A DNA stretch of 64,000 nucleotides from Salvia splendens. Taxonomy: Eukaryota; Streptophyta; Magnoliopsida; Lamiales; Lamiaceae. Below are positions 9,779 to 25,774 of this stretch, piece after piece. A program made the translations under genes and the position numbers. The DNA is taken from contig NC_056035.1 in NCBI RefSeq assembly GCF_004379255.2, forward strand, positions 20,233,902-20,297,901, read 5' to 3'. Positions within the stretch are counted from its first letter, which is position 1; each line of letters opens with the position of its first letter. The notes beneath the pieces were generated by a model. The model was not told where the DNA came from. It ran no database searches and worked only from the letters and a program-made list of their open reading frames with translations.

Positions 9779-12700
9779 CTCCCCCTCAAGTTGAGAAACG
9801 GTATCTCCGATACTCAACTTGCCGAGAAATTCTTTGAAGACTTTAGGATGTAGCGCTTTGGTCAGTATGTCCGCAAGTTGCTCCTCTGATCGGACAAATG
9901 GAAATTCTATAATGCCGCTTTCAAGCTTTTCCTTGATAAAGTGACGATCGACTTCGACATGTTTAGTTCTGTCATGTTGCACTGGGTTTTCTGAAATGCT
10001 GATTGCTGCTTTATTATCACAAAAAAGTTGACTTTTCCGTGTGGGTGGAAAGCCAATTTCTGTTAATAATCTCCTTAGCCAAAGTATCTCCATCAGGCCA
10101 CTTCTGATCCCCCGGAATTCGGCTTCAGCGCTTGATAGGGCTACAACTTTCTGCTTCTTGCTCCTCCAAGTGACCAAGTTGCCGCCAATAAAGGTAAAAT
10201 ATCCTCCAGTGGATTTTCTGTCAATTGGATTGCTTGCCCAATCAGCATCAGTGTATCCATCAACTTCCAAGTCATCATTTTTCTCTAAGAACACTCCATA
10301 ACTAGTTGTCCCCTTTAAATATCTAACAATCCTCATAGCAGCATCCATATGATCTTCCTGAGGCTGATGCATGAATTGACTGACAACTCCAACTGCATAC
10401 GTGATGTCGGGCCTAGTATGAGAAAGATAGATAAGTTTACCTACTAACCGTTGATATCTTTCACGGTCTGTAGGCTTAGCTCCATCCACAATCTTCAATC
10501 CATGGTTGGGTACCATTGGCGTTTCAGCAGGCTTGCAGTCCAGTAATCCCGTTTCTGCTAACATGTCAAGAACATACTTCTTCTGCCTTAGGAATATTCC
10601 GTGCTTGGATCTCAACACTTCAATTCCTAGGAAGTACTTTAAAGCTCCCAAGTCCTTCATTTCAAACTCCCTGAAAAGATTCTCCTTTAGATTTTGGATC
10701 TCCTCGGCATCATCTCCTGTTATGATCATGTCGTCAACATAGATTATTAGACATGTCATTTTGCCGTTCCTTTTCTTTAGGAATAGTGTGTGATCTGAAT
10801 GGCTTTGTTTGAAGCCATGTTTGAACATTGCCTGGCAAAATCTTCCAAACCACACTCTGGGGGATTGTTTTAACCCATAAAGAGTCTTCCTCAGTCTGCA
10901 CACCTGTCCTCTTCCAAATGAGTCAGAAAAACCTGGGGGGACCTCCATGTAGACTTCTTTGTCTTTCTCAAGTTCTCCATGAAGGAAGGCATTCGTAACA
11001 TCAAACTGGTATAATGGCCATTCCTTACATGCAGCTACAGATAGAAGCGCTCTTACTGTATTTAGTTTGGCCACAGGGGAGAAAGTTTCTTCGTAGTCTA
11101 CTCCATATACCTAAGTATATCCCTTAGCAACCAATCTTGCCTTGTATCTCTCGATTGAACCATCTGCACGCCTTTTTATGGTGAAGATCCACCGACATCC
11201 TACTGGTTTCTTTCCCGGAGGTAGAGCACACTTTTCCCACGTTTCATTTTTTATCAAGGCATCAATCTCCTTCTTCATGGCTTCCCTCCATTGCTTGTGT
11301 TTCATTGCCTCTTCGAACGACTGCGGAATCTCTTCTTCTTCATAAAGTGCAGCTTCGAATGCCCTAGCCATTTCGGTAAGGTGTCCCCGGGTGAGATTGG
11401 CAATACTGTATCTAGATTTCCGCCCTTTCCAGTCTGGCGAATATCTCCGAGGAGGAATGCCCCTTGTACTTCTTTGGGGCAATCTGTCGTGCCCTGTCTC
11501 TTGTTCCGTTGGTGGCTCATTTGTATCACTTCTGTTTTCCCTGTCACTGTTAGTGGTTTCAGGTAGGGTACCAATATTGGGATCAGAAGTGTTTACCTCA
11601 GGATTCAAAGACTGGTCGGATAGCTCGGTGGGATCCTGAAGCGACACATCATGTTCTTGGGGATTTGACTGCTCGATGGTATTGCTAACTTCCTCTGTTG
11701 GACCAACTTCTGTGACAGGATTTGGGTCTGACTCATTTGTTTGGTTGTTCTCTCCCTCCCCCTGAATGGTTTCTCCCCAAAGAGGTAGCCAATTTAGTGC
11801 GTCACTACTCGAGTTTTCTAACTTACCCTCCCCCTGACCGCTAGATTGGCTATAGAAATACTTGCTTTCAACAAAGTCGCAGTTCATAGTTGTGTACATA
11901 CGATCTGTCGAAGGGTCATAGCATCGATAACCTTTTTGATTTTTTCCATAACCCAAGAAGACACATTTTACTGCACAAGGTGAGAATTTGTCCCGGTCAT
12001 GTTTGGGGATGTGGACAAACACGGTACAACCAAAAATTTTGGGGTCGAGATGGAGGGACGATGGTACCGAGTTTTGGGAAGAGAAGACCTCTAGAGGAGT
12101 TTTGAAGTTAAGGATCCCTGTGGGAAGACGATTTAAGAGATAGACGGAAGTTGCGATGGCTTCTGGCCAGAAGGATTTTGGGATGTTTGATTCAATGAGG
12201 AGGGCACGGGTGATTTCTAGGATATATCGATTTTTCCGCTCGGCTACCCCATTTTGTTCTGGTGTATAGGCACATGAAGTTTGGTGGACAAGGCCATTTT
12301 CAGTGAAGAAAGATGTCATCTTAGAGTTCACGTATTCCCTCCCATTATCAGATCTAAGGATTTGAATTCTAGAGTTATATTGGGTTTGGACAAGACGATA
12401 GAACTCAGTAAATTTCTCGAAAACTTCTGATTTTGTTTTCAAAAAATAAATCCACGTCATACGCGAAAAATCATCAATAAACAACAAAAAATATCGAAAA
12501 CCTTGTCCTCCAGTAACCGGAGCAGGGCCCCACACATCAGAGTGAACCAAAGCAAAAGGTGATTTTTCTCTAGTGTTGTTTAATTTGAAGGAGTGTCTGT
12601 GACTTTTTGCTAAAACACACGTTTCACAATTCAAAACATGCGTAGAAGAAACTAACTCAGGAAAGAGTAGGCGAAGATAACTTATGGATGGGTGCCCTAA

Positions 12701-14056
12701 CCGGCGATGCAAGAGCCAAATCTGTCTGTCAATTAGTCCGTGAGTTAGCATCGCAGTACTCTGTTGGGCAATCTCATCCACGTAGTACAATCCATGTCGT
12801 TCAGTGCCACGCCCAACTATCGTTCCCGTCTTGATATCCTGTAACATACAAAATTGAGGCTGCATTAGCAATTTGCAGTTGAGATCTCTTGTTACATGAC
12901 TAACAGACAGAAGTTTGTGGGACAATGAAGGGACATAAAGACAGTTCGAGAGGCGAAGGGTTGGTGAGATAGTGACAGTTCCCGCCCCCTCTACTTGTGC
13001 TAACTCCCCACTAGCCGTTTGGACAAAATTTTTTGTGGATTGAGAAATATCGATGAAGTCCGATGCATCAAAGGACATGGTATCGGTTGCCCCACAGTCA
13101 AAAATCCAATGGTAGTCTTTAGGTCCTATTTGGGAGGATGATGAGTACGCAAGAGGCTGGAAAGAATTTATACATGGGATGGATGGCTTAAATTCAAAAA
13201 TATCAGATGTAATTTTTGAATTTTTTAAAGATGAAGGCATTTTTTCGGAAATTTTGACCATTGGGGGGCTTTTCTGGAATATTTTGGACATGGGGAGTGG
13301 TTTTTGATATTTTTGGATTGTTTGGGGGTGCATAGTGGACGAAAGGTAGAGGTGGGGTATATTTTGGGAGTGTCTAAGAGTTTGGGGACCAGTTTGCAAA
13401 GTGAGAGATGAGTGGGGTAATATTTTAGAGGGGCTTGGATTTGGGGGGCCATTTGGCAATTTTTTATTAGGATTAAAAAAATTCCATCCTTCCAAATCAA
13501 CCGTAGCAGCTTCAGCCTCCACCCAAACTTCCTCAGATTTGGGAGTTCCGACGAGAAATTGGCCGCCGGCCTTCCTCCCCTCGGTTCCCTTGTCGGCGGT
13601 GGCTGATCGGTCCTCGCCGCTCGCCCAAATGATCGGTCCTCGCCGCTCGCCCAAATGATCGGTACTTTCAAGTTTGGCTTCAGCAGCTGACGACGGATGC
13701 TGCAGACGCTGCTTCAGCCGGCAACTGGTGTGGCTTCTTCCGGCGACGGATGCTGCCGCCGACTGGTGTGATTGACGACCGATGTGGCTTCTTCTACCAC
13801 CGACGCTGCTGTCTGTGACGAGTGGAGCAGCAGCCGTTGACGTCGACTCTGCTTCAGCCACCGCCGCTGCGTACGTCTTCTTCGGAGTTGAATGAGTTGC
13901 AGAGAGTGGCTGTAGTGGAAGATGATTAGTCTCTGCGCCGAAGTTCTTCGGTTGGTAGGAATTTTGGTTTTCATTTGTGTTGGCTTTATACAAATCAATT
14001 AGATTTGAGATTGTCTCGATCAATCGCTCGAAAGTGTATATTTGGCTGACCTCCAT
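9761..14056 (-). pseudogene. Copia I polyprotein with one nonsense codon and no recognisable Gag
   Basis: The chosen start is ATG 14054-14056, downstream of the LTR and primer site; in-frame codons farther upstream lie in the LTR. The 1432-codon frame encodes a protease-like block with D-C-G near residue 320, an integrase zinc finger (RRLGHP...CETCVLAK), an integrase core (HSDVWGP, RSDNGREY, NGVAERKNR), reverse transcriptase with YVDD near residue 1105, and RNase H ending ADILTKALHPK. A TAG at 11111-11113 (Gln in relatives) breaks it inside the reverse transcriptase. The first 300 or so residues are Ala/Ser/Pro-rich and lack the usual copia capsid motifs and CCHC knuckle. Confidence 0.9.
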
Positions 14057-14104
14057 TTGAGGTTTTGTTTTTTTTTTTTTTTTTGATTTCCTGCTCTGAT
14101 ACCA

Positions 14105-14374
14105 TCTTAAAGATGGTGATCGAGAGAGATATTTGAAGATTGATAAGGCATTTTGGATATGGAAGTAGAAGTAAAGAGATAAATTGTTTGTATTTGTTTT
14201 TCTTTTTGATTGATTTGAGAGACTCATCACCCTAGTATTTATAGGGATTTTGAGACTCTTCATATACACCTTTGAATGAGGATTGGAACCATACAACTAG
14301 GAACTCTACAACATTAATAATGTTCTAGGTACCCTAATGTAATAAATGATGGGCGGCTACTTGTTTTTCCAACA
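14105..14374 (-). repeat. 5' LTR of copia I
   Basis: 270 bp, ending next to the host sequence upstream of the reductase gene. The primer-binding site directly follows it in element orientation. Confidence 0.93.
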
Positions 14375-14534
14375 CCAAACATATATACTTTCTATTCACA
14401 AAACAAAATCATAAAGAAGGTTGGAAAATCTGGAAAATCTTCTACAGTCTATATAGTACAACCTAAATCGTTTGCATATATAATCGTACGGTTGATATTC
14501 TGACACGTGTATGAATACGATGATTTCCTGAATG

Positions 14535-14542
14535 TATAAATA
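14535..14542 (+). promoter_or_regulatory. TATA box of the monodehydroascorbate reductase gene
   Basis: TATAAATA lies 134 bp upstream of the start codon and about 160 bp from the edge of copia I. A start near 14565 would give a 5' leader of about 110 nt. Confidence 0.6.
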
Positions 14543-14675
14543 CGAACCAATCACAAGTCAGCTTTTTATTTATACACCAAGAGCCAAAACAACTGAGAGG
14601 GAAAAGTGTTCCGATTTCGTTTCTCCGCCGGAATATTCTTTAACAGATCCTAATCGATTATCGATCGCCAGCCTA

Positions 14676-18180
<3,505 letters not shown>

Positions 18181-18328
18181 ACTCATTTTTCTTGATTAAG
18201 TATATCGCAATAGCTGTGTGTGGATTTGCTTCTTGGTTGTGGTTGCTTTTTCTTTATATTTCTGGGAATGGGTTTTTTTCTTCCGAAAATATGCTTATGA
18301 ATTTCGGTTTTGCTTCTTCTCACACTAA

Positions 18329-18803
18329 GGACCCGTTCACTTTAAAAGAAATGGCAAGATATAGCCTAAATCTACACATTTCCCATTGTTCAGTTTACAT
18401 GAAATCATTTATGCAGAGCCCTAGAAATTATGGAGGGCTGTTCATGAGAATAATGAGAATAGAGAGGTTTTCAAATATCTTTAAATTGGTGTTAATGGTT
18501 TTCAAATATCTTTAAATTGGTGTTAATTGATTTCTGTATCGAACAACGAACCCTGAATTCGGCGTGATTTTACTATTATGCCCTTCCTTTTTGATGGGCA
18601 TCCCCCAATCAAAAATTGTAATAGGGTCTTTTTCGTCATTAGACATAAAATAGAATAAATTGAGTGAAATTTTGCAGGCAAAACTGGATTTATATCTTGT
18701 ACACTGAACGTCCGTTTTGAATTTTATTTTTGTGGGGTCCACAGCCACATATCAACCATGTTTCATTTCTCATCTTCCCACATCAAACAAAGTGAATACG
18801 CCC
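18329..18803. mobile_element. Tourist/Harbinger-like MITE just downstream of MDHAR
   Basis: The ends GGACCCGTTCACTTT and, inverted, GGGCGTATTCACTTT match at 11 of 15 positions and are flanked by TAA (18326-18328 and 18804-18806). It starts 149 bp after the reductase stop codon, so it may supply part of the 3' UTR or the polyadenylation region. A 30-bp tandem duplication sits at about 18470-18530. Confidence 0.65.
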
Positions 18804-18929
18804 TAATGGTTTGTTTAACCTTTCCATTTCTATCAGACGTCTAAATCATTCATAAATAGAAAAAATCAATGTGTGGGTCTCTCTTCTCTCCCCACAGACT
18901 TGTCTACTCAAATGTTTAAAATAGGTTAA

Positions 18930-19539
18930 GACCATCAGCAGTGGGGCGCCCTAAGGCGCGCCCTATAGCGCGCCACGTCAGCATTTTTATCCTCCTCTTT
19001 CTCCACCTGCAGTGGGCGCCCTATGGCGCGCCACATCATCAATTTTGTAATATTTACAAAATACATACGAATTAAAAAAAACTAAAATACATTTAAAATA
19101 CGAATTTTAAAAACTTCATTCATTTAATAAAAATTAATACATTACAATGCGAAATAATAAAAAATGCAAACTCAGCGACGGCGGTTACGAACCCATACTT
19201 CTTCAATCATGTCGCTCATCGTATGCACAACTGAATGAGACCGCGTGCCATCGTTGATATGTTCGTATGCACAACTGAATGAGACCGCGTGCCATCGTCC
19301 GCGGCCTTCACAATGGGGCGGACGATGTCGCGGACGATAGCCATCGTCCGCGACCATCGTCCGCTACGTCTGCAATGGCCCGGACGATGGCCATCGTCCG
19401 CGGTTTAAGTCGCGCCCGAAGCATAGGCCGCGACTATCGTCCGCGGCCTATGCCACACACCCACAGTGGGGGCGGACGATGAATGGCGCGGACGATGCGC
19501 GCCATCGGGGATGCCATCGTCCGCCCATTGCGGATGGTC
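18930..19539 (-). mobile_element. Deletion derivative of a Harbinger element
   Basis: The ends GACCATCAGCAGTGGG and, inverted, GACCATCCGCAATGGG are flanked by a perfect TAA duplication (18927-18929 and 19540-19542). The interior keeps a trace of the transposase C-terminus on the minus strand (DMIEEVWVRNRRR near 19172-19215, compare IEELWARRIARR in element B). It is otherwise filled with palindromic GGACGATGGCCATCGTCC-type repeats. Confidence 0.8.
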
Positions 19540-19616
19540 TAATTGGTAAACTGGGGCAATTTTTATGCCACGAATTCATACATCACTCTTCAAACGTGGA
19601 CCTAGTTATGCGCTAC

Positions 19617-20236
19617 TGTTAGGATTCGCACACACAAGGCTTTCACACACTCAATAAGATCACACACACACTCACTGTTGTATGAGATCACACAATGCAG
19701 AAAACACACACACTCACACTTTGAGTATTGAAGATGATAATCTTGGAGAGAAAACTGGAAAACTCTTTATTGATTAAACTCTTCTCTAAACTACATACAC
19801 GGTGAGCTATTTAAAGCTCTATAATCAAGTAGCAACTGCTACTAACTAACTACAAGAAGAATCAAGAAAGCAAGAAGAATAACCGCTACATCTCAGCTAA
19901 CTAACTGCTGCTCCAACGGCTAGTTCGGCTAGGTTGCTTCTTCCTTCTCGGTTCAAGACCGAACTCCTTCCTCGGTTCAAGACCGAACTCCTTCCTCGGC
20001 TTACAACCGAACTCCTTCCCGGCTTACAACCGAACTCTTCCTTCTCGGCTCATTCCAGCTCAACGCCGAGCTTCCTTACCGAGCTTCCTTACCGAGCTTC
20101 CTTACCGCTGAGCTTACCGACTTCTGCCTTCTTCTTCTCGGCTAGTTCCAGGCTAGTTCCAGCTCGGTAAGCCGAGCTTACCGAACTCCTTTCTAGCCGA
20201 GCTTCTTCCAACTGAAATGAGCACTCCATTATTACA
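19617..20236 (-). repeat. 3' LTR of copia II
   Basis: 620 bp. It contains short tandem CCGAACTCCTTC/CTCGG units and three copies of a 13-bp CCGAGCTTCCTTA unit where the partner LTR has two. The polyprotein frame ends within it, at 20153. Confidence 0.93.
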
Positions 20237-23200
20237 ATTCTCCACCTGAGGGCTCATCTCAGTTCTTGCACAAACATTGATCAATTTCTTGCAATGATCA
20301 AACTTGTCTCTACCTAGAGACTTTGTTAGCATGTCAGCCGGATTGTGCAAGGTGTTAATCTTAATCACCTTCACTCTCCCCTTTTCAATCTCATCTCTAA
20401 TGAAATGCAACTTTATGTCTATGTGCTTGCTCCTTTCATGAAAACCCGGATGTTTAGCCAAGCACATAGCTGAGCTGCTGTCACAATGAATCACCATTGT
20501 CTTTTGGTCAAAACCAAAGTCAGAAATCACTCCCTGAATCCAAAAACTCTCCTGTACAGCTGCAGTGAGAGCTATATACTCTGATTCTGTTGTTGAGAGA
20601 GCAACAACACTTTGCAACCCTGACTTCCAGCTGATTACAGTTCCAAACATGGTGAAAAGATAACCTGTTTGGGACTTTCTGTTGTCCAGGTTTGCAGCAT
20701 AGTCTGCATCACAATAGCCCTGCACAACCTCCTCAGATTCACCTTCCCAGCCATTGAACACAATCCCCCAGTCCTTAGTTGACTTCATGTACCTCAATAT
20801 CCACTTAAGAGCATTCCAATGCTCCTTCCCCGGGTCTGCCATGTATCTGCTAGTCACTGAGATAGCATGAGCCAAATCTGGTCTTGTACAAATCATAGTG
20901 TACATAACACTTCCAACCACACTAGCATAAGGGATAGCCTCCATCTCATTAGCCTCTTGCTTAGTTTTAGGGGCTTGTTCCTTTGATAGCTTAAAACTCT
21001 GGGACAGAGGAGTTGATGCAGCTTTTGCATTTTCCATTTTGAATCTCTGCAAAACTTTCTCAATATAGTCAGTTTGCAGCATCCACAGCTTCTTGCAGCC
21101 TCTATCTCTCTGAATATGTATGCCTAGGATCTTCCTTGACTCTCCTAGATCCTTCATTTCAAAGCTTGACTTCAGATCTTGTTTAACTTTCTGAATTTCT
21201 GTCATAGAAGGCCCTGCAAGTAGCATATCATCCACATAGAGTAATAGGTAGGCAACGGGAGTCCTGCCTGCCTTCTTGATGTAGATGCAATCATCATATT
21301 CTGACTTGGAGAAGCCAATCTTCTTCATCTGTGCATCAAACTTCTTATTCCACTGTCTAGGACTTTGCTTAAGTCCATAAAGACTTTTCTGTAACAGGCA
21401 CACCTTGCCTTCTTCTCCAATCTTCACATAGCCCTCTGGCTGTTCCATGAAGATAGTTTCCTCTAGATCTCCATTGAGGAAGGCTGTCTTCACATCAAGC
21501 TGTTGTAGCTCCCAGTCAAGCTGATTCACCACAGCCAATAGAATCCTAATCGAAGTGTGCTTCACAACAGGTGCAAACACTTCATTGAAATCGATTCCCT
21601 CCTGCTGTGTAAAGCCTCTAGCCACCAGCCTTGCCTTGAACCTGATTCTGTCTTTATCAGTGGTTTCTACCTTCTTTTTAAACAACCACTTGCAACTGAT
21701 CAGCTTCCTCTCCTTTCCATCTGTATTCAGCTTGGATTTGTCCACCAAAATCCATGTTTTGTTCTTGAGTAAAGACTCTATTTCCTCATTCATGGCTTCA
21801 ATCCATCTTTCTCTATCTTTACTCTGCATAGCTTCTTTATATGTGAGTGGATCTGCACCATCAATACCTTCAGCTGCACACAGAGCATAATACACAACAT
21901 CAGAGAACTTTGTTGGTGGCCTTGTTTCTCTTCTAACTCTGTCCCTTGCAAGCTGATAGTCTCTGATAGAGTCTGATATAGACTCACCAGCCTGGTTGCC
22001 CTGAGTTGGAGCCTCTTCTTTATCTGAATCAGACTCACTCCCTGAGTCAATAACTCCACCTGCTCCTAGGCCAACCCCCACAGGCTCCACCTTGAAGAAA
22101 TCACCCTCATCTTCACTGGAGTCCAGCTTATCTTTCAGGTATGGCATCTGATCCTCCAAGAACACCACATCCCTACTCACCAAGACCTTCTGCTTACCGG
22201 GCTCAATACACCAGAGCCTATACCCCTTAACACCCCTCTGATACCCCAGCAAGATACATTTCAGAGCCCTAGCTTCAAGCTTACTTTGCCTAGCATGAGC
22301 ATAGGCCACACACCCAAACACCTTGTATTTTGAGTAGTCACTATGAGCTCCATACCACATGTAATCAGGAGTTTCAGATTTCAGGGCAGTAGATGGGCAT
22401 TTATTGATGAGATAGGCTGCTGTATACACAGCTTCACCCCAGAATCTGCTGCTCAAACCAGACCCAAGAAGTAGGCACCTCACCCTCTCTAGGATTGTCC
22501 TATTCATCCTTTCCACAACACCATTTTGCTGAGGATTACCAGGAACAGTCCGGTGCCTCTTCATACCCTTCTCTTTACAAAACAGATCAAACTCAGCAGA
22601 CAAGAACTCTAGGCCATTGTCTGTCCTTAAGCATTTAACACTTCTACCCTTCTCTAGCTCAACCTCCTTACACCATATTTTGAACTTTGTGAGTGTTTCA
22701 GATTTTTCTTTAAGAATATATACCCACAACTTCCTTGTATAGTCATCAATGATAGCTAGATAATACTTTCCTCCACCAATTGAACACACCGGTGAAGGCC
22801 CCCAAAGATCACTATGTATGTAGTCTAAAGGGGCTGTAGAAGAGTGAATACCTGTAGGATAGGGTGCCTTCTTAGCCTTTCCAAGTATACATTGCTCACA
22901 GGGGTCCATCTTGTTGAAATCTCCAGAGATCAGACCCTTCTTGATGAGTTCTTTCAAGCTTCCTTCAGCTGGGTGGCCCAATCTCTTGTGCCATAGCATT
23001 ATGGAATCATCTGACACTGCATTGCTTTCTCCATCAACAGCCTTAGCCTTCAGATAATAGAGAATATGCTCTCTGTCAGCCTCCATCATCACTGCATCTC
23101 CAGATTTCACAAACAATTTTCCTAGACTCATCAATATGGTGAACCCTTTCTGTTCCAGCATTCCCAATGAGATGAGGTTCCTCTTTACTTCTGGAATATA

Positions 23201-24250
23201 CCTCACCCCAGTTAGGATCTTTATAGAGCCATCTTGTAGGCTTAGCTTTACCTTCCCTATTCCTTTGATCTGACAAATGTGATTATTACCAAGAACAACC
23301 GTACCCGATGCTTCTTGAAGATCATGAAACCAGCTTCTATTTGGGCACATATGGAAGCTGCACCCCGAGTCCATTATCCACCTATGACTGACCCCACTAT
23401 CACTGATATTCATGAGTTGAGCCGGGGGATCAGCACTCTCCACACAATCAGATTGATTGTGTCCCTCAGAGGCCATCTTTCTCTTCTATGCATGACAATC
23501 TTTCTTCAAATGTCCAGGTTTCTTGCACCAATAGCAAGCTCTGGTTTCCTTCTGAGCATCAGAACTTGAGGGTTTAGGGCCCTCAAACTTCTTCTTGAAG
23601 TTCTGCTTCTTGAACTTCTTCACATTCAAGGCCTCTGCAGCTTGAACATTGGAGCTTGCAGAGCCTCTGTTGGCTGTCTTCTGGAGTTCTTTGGCCATCA
23701 AGGCTGAATAGACTTCTGCATAGGTGATAGGTTTATCTCTTCCATAGATAATTGCATCACTTAGCTGGTCATACGAGCTAGGCAAGGCATTCAATGTGAG
23801 AATGGCCTTATCCTCATCTGAGATCTTGACATCAACAGATCCCAGGTCATCAATGATCTTGTTGAACTCCTCTAGCTGCTCAATGATGGACCTATCTCCA
23901 GAAAAACTATAGGCATACAACCTCTTCTTGAGATACAGCCGGTTAGCCAAGGATTTGGCCAAGTAAACTTCATCTAACTTGTCCAAGATCTCCACCGCAG
24001 TCTTGGCTTCTTGAACTTCCCTCAAGACCTTATCTCCAAGGCACAGAATCACTGCAGAATGTGCCTTGAGCTGCATTTCCTCCATCTTTGCCTGAGCTTT
24101 TCCATCAAGCACTGGAGCCTTTCCTTTCTCCTCTGGTTTTGCAAGAACTGCCGCCAAGCCTTGTTGAATTAAAACCGCCTTCATCTTCATCTTCCACAGG
24201 CCATAATCATTCTTGCCTGTGAACTTTTCTGCATCAAGCCTTGCTGCCAT
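20153..24250 (-). pseudogene. Copia II Gag-Pol polyprotein with a single nonsense codon
   Basis: One frame of 1366 codons starts at ATG 24250. Gag begins MAARLDAEKFTGKNDYGLW and has the nucleocapsid knuckle CYWCKKPGHLKKDC near residue 240. Protease carries DSGC near 295. Integrase has the zinc finger (KRLGHP...CEQC) and core (HSDLWGP, RTDNGLEF, NGVVERMNR). Reverse transcriptase has YVDD near 1004, and RNase H ends ADMLTKSLGRDKFDHCKKL. The only break I see is a TAG at 23486-23488, directly after the knuckle, where copia III has Trp (CYAWKRK). Otherwise all catalytic residues look intact. Natural readthrough is possible but unlikely because the relative has Trp there. Confidence 0.92.
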
Positions 24251-24314
24251 CTCTGAAACCGTTTGATCCTCTGCAAATCAGCTTCAATATCCCTTTCCCA
24301 CAGACGGCGCCACT

Positions 24315-24921
24315 TGTTAGGATTCGCACACACAAGGCTTTCACACACTCAATAAGATCACACACACACTCACTGTTGTATGAGATCACACAATGCAGAA
24401 AACACACACACTCACACTTTGAGTATTGAAGATGATAATCTTGGAGAGAAAACTGGAAAACTCTTTATTGATTAAACTCTTCTCTAAACTACATACACGG
24501 TGAGCTATTTAAAGCTCTATAATCAAGTAGCAACTGCTACTAACTAACTACAAGAAGAATCAAGAAAGCAAGAAGAATAACCGCTACATCTCAGCTAACT
24601 AACTGCTGCTCCAACGGCTAGTTCGGCTAGGTTGCTTCTTCCTTCTCGGTTCAAGACCGAACTCCTTCCTCGGTTCAAGACCGAACTCCTTCCTCGGCTT
24701 ACAACCGAACTCCTTCCCGGCTTACAACCGAACTCTTCCTTCTCGGCTCATTCCAGCTCAACGCCGAGCTTCCTTACCGAGCTTCCTTACCGCTGAGCTT
24801 ACCGACTTCTGCCTTCTTCTTCTCGGCTAGTTCCAGGCTAGTTCCAGCTCGGTAAGCCGAGCTTACCGAACTCCTTTCTAGCCGAGCTTCTTCCAACTGA
24901 AATGAGCACTCCATTATTACA
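24315..24921 (-). repeat. 5' LTR of copia II
   Basis: 607 bp, matching 19617-20236 apart from one missing 13-bp unit. Confidence 0.93.
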
Positions 24922-24926
24922 ACTAC

Positions 24927-25774
24927 AAACATAAACAACCACAAAATTTAAGTTTTTCATGTCCGTGGATAACATTCTAAAAAAATGAGTAGGTAAAGTT
25001 TATAGATATTTTACACCAATAATAAATAGAAAAGGACATATAATTATGGATGCTGTATGTCAATTATCATCGTCAGACAGTCAGAGCATCACATCTTGTT
25101 GCTGCTGCTTATCTTCCACCTGTCACAATGCTTCAATTTCATCAAAGTGCACTGCTTTTAAAATTCAATATCAGAATACCAAACCCATCAATAAAAAAAA
25201 TCACTTCTATAGGTTATCATGCAAACAGTAGTAATACATATACAGAATGATGCATGCATACATAGGTTAAGGGAACTGTTACAATAAATTTAATTAAAAT
25301 ATACCCTCTTCGTCCATGAATATAAATCTTATATGAAAAATATTTGATTTATTTGTCATTTATATTAAATATGAAATGAGATTTTTAATTGCAGACAAAC
25401 TAAAATGATAAAAAAAATTGACAGACAAAGGGAAATATTAATATAAAGTTAAATCATGAGAGGTAGTAATAGTTTGATATATTATATTTTAGGTCATTTT
25501 AGACATAACTCCAAAATAGAAGAGTTATTTATTCTACCAAACTTCTCACTACCTTTTCAAGCATACAAATTGTATTATCAAATTAAAATAAACGTGACTT
25601 TTTTTTATCCATTTGAAGAATAATAATTTCATTTTCATATTCTACTTTATCAATGTGAATTTTACTTACTATAAATGAATCGATAAGCTATGAACATACA
25701 TATGTAAACGTACCAGATTAATTACATCTACTTGCATTGACAGCTGAAAATTTTTAAAAAAGTAGGGCAAAATT
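24927..25774. other. AT-rich intergenic DNA
   Basis: No gene is recognised. Around 25300-25450 the sequence resembles the inside of a decayed Stowaway MITE (CCCTCTTCGTCCATGAAT), without a matching right end. Confidence 0.45.

Larger units (their letters stand above)
9509..14374 (-). mobile_element. Ty1/copia retrotransposon I
   Basis: A 4866-bp element on the minus strand with two 270-bp LTRs and a perfect CCAAA target duplication (9504-9508 and 14375-14379). The primer-binding site TGGTATCAGAGC (14093-14104, minus strand) adjoins the 5' LTR and matches the initiator-tRNA-Met type. A purine tract (TTGAGGGGGAG on the minus strand) precedes the 3' LTR at 9779. The LTRs differ at 3 of 270 positions, about 1.1 percent, so insertion was recent. 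It lies about 160 bp upstream of the TATA box of the reductase gene at 14676. Confidence 0.95.
19617..24921 (-). mobile_element. Ty1/copia retrotransposon II
   Basis: A 5305-bp minus-strand element with LTRs of 620 and 607 bp. By eye the LTRs are identical apart from one 13-bp unit, so the insertion is very young. Flanks are GCTAC (19612-19616) and ACTAC (24922-24926), a 5-bp duplication with one mismatch. The primer-binding site on the minus strand, starting two bases after the 5' LTR, is TGGCGCCGTCTGTGGGAA, shared with copia III. Confidence 0.94.

Noticed and set aside
13225..13671. Alternative minus-strand and plus-strand frames in the copia I N-terminal region
   Set aside because: They overlap the polyprotein frame, show no recognisable domain, and are explained by GC-rich low-complexity sequence.
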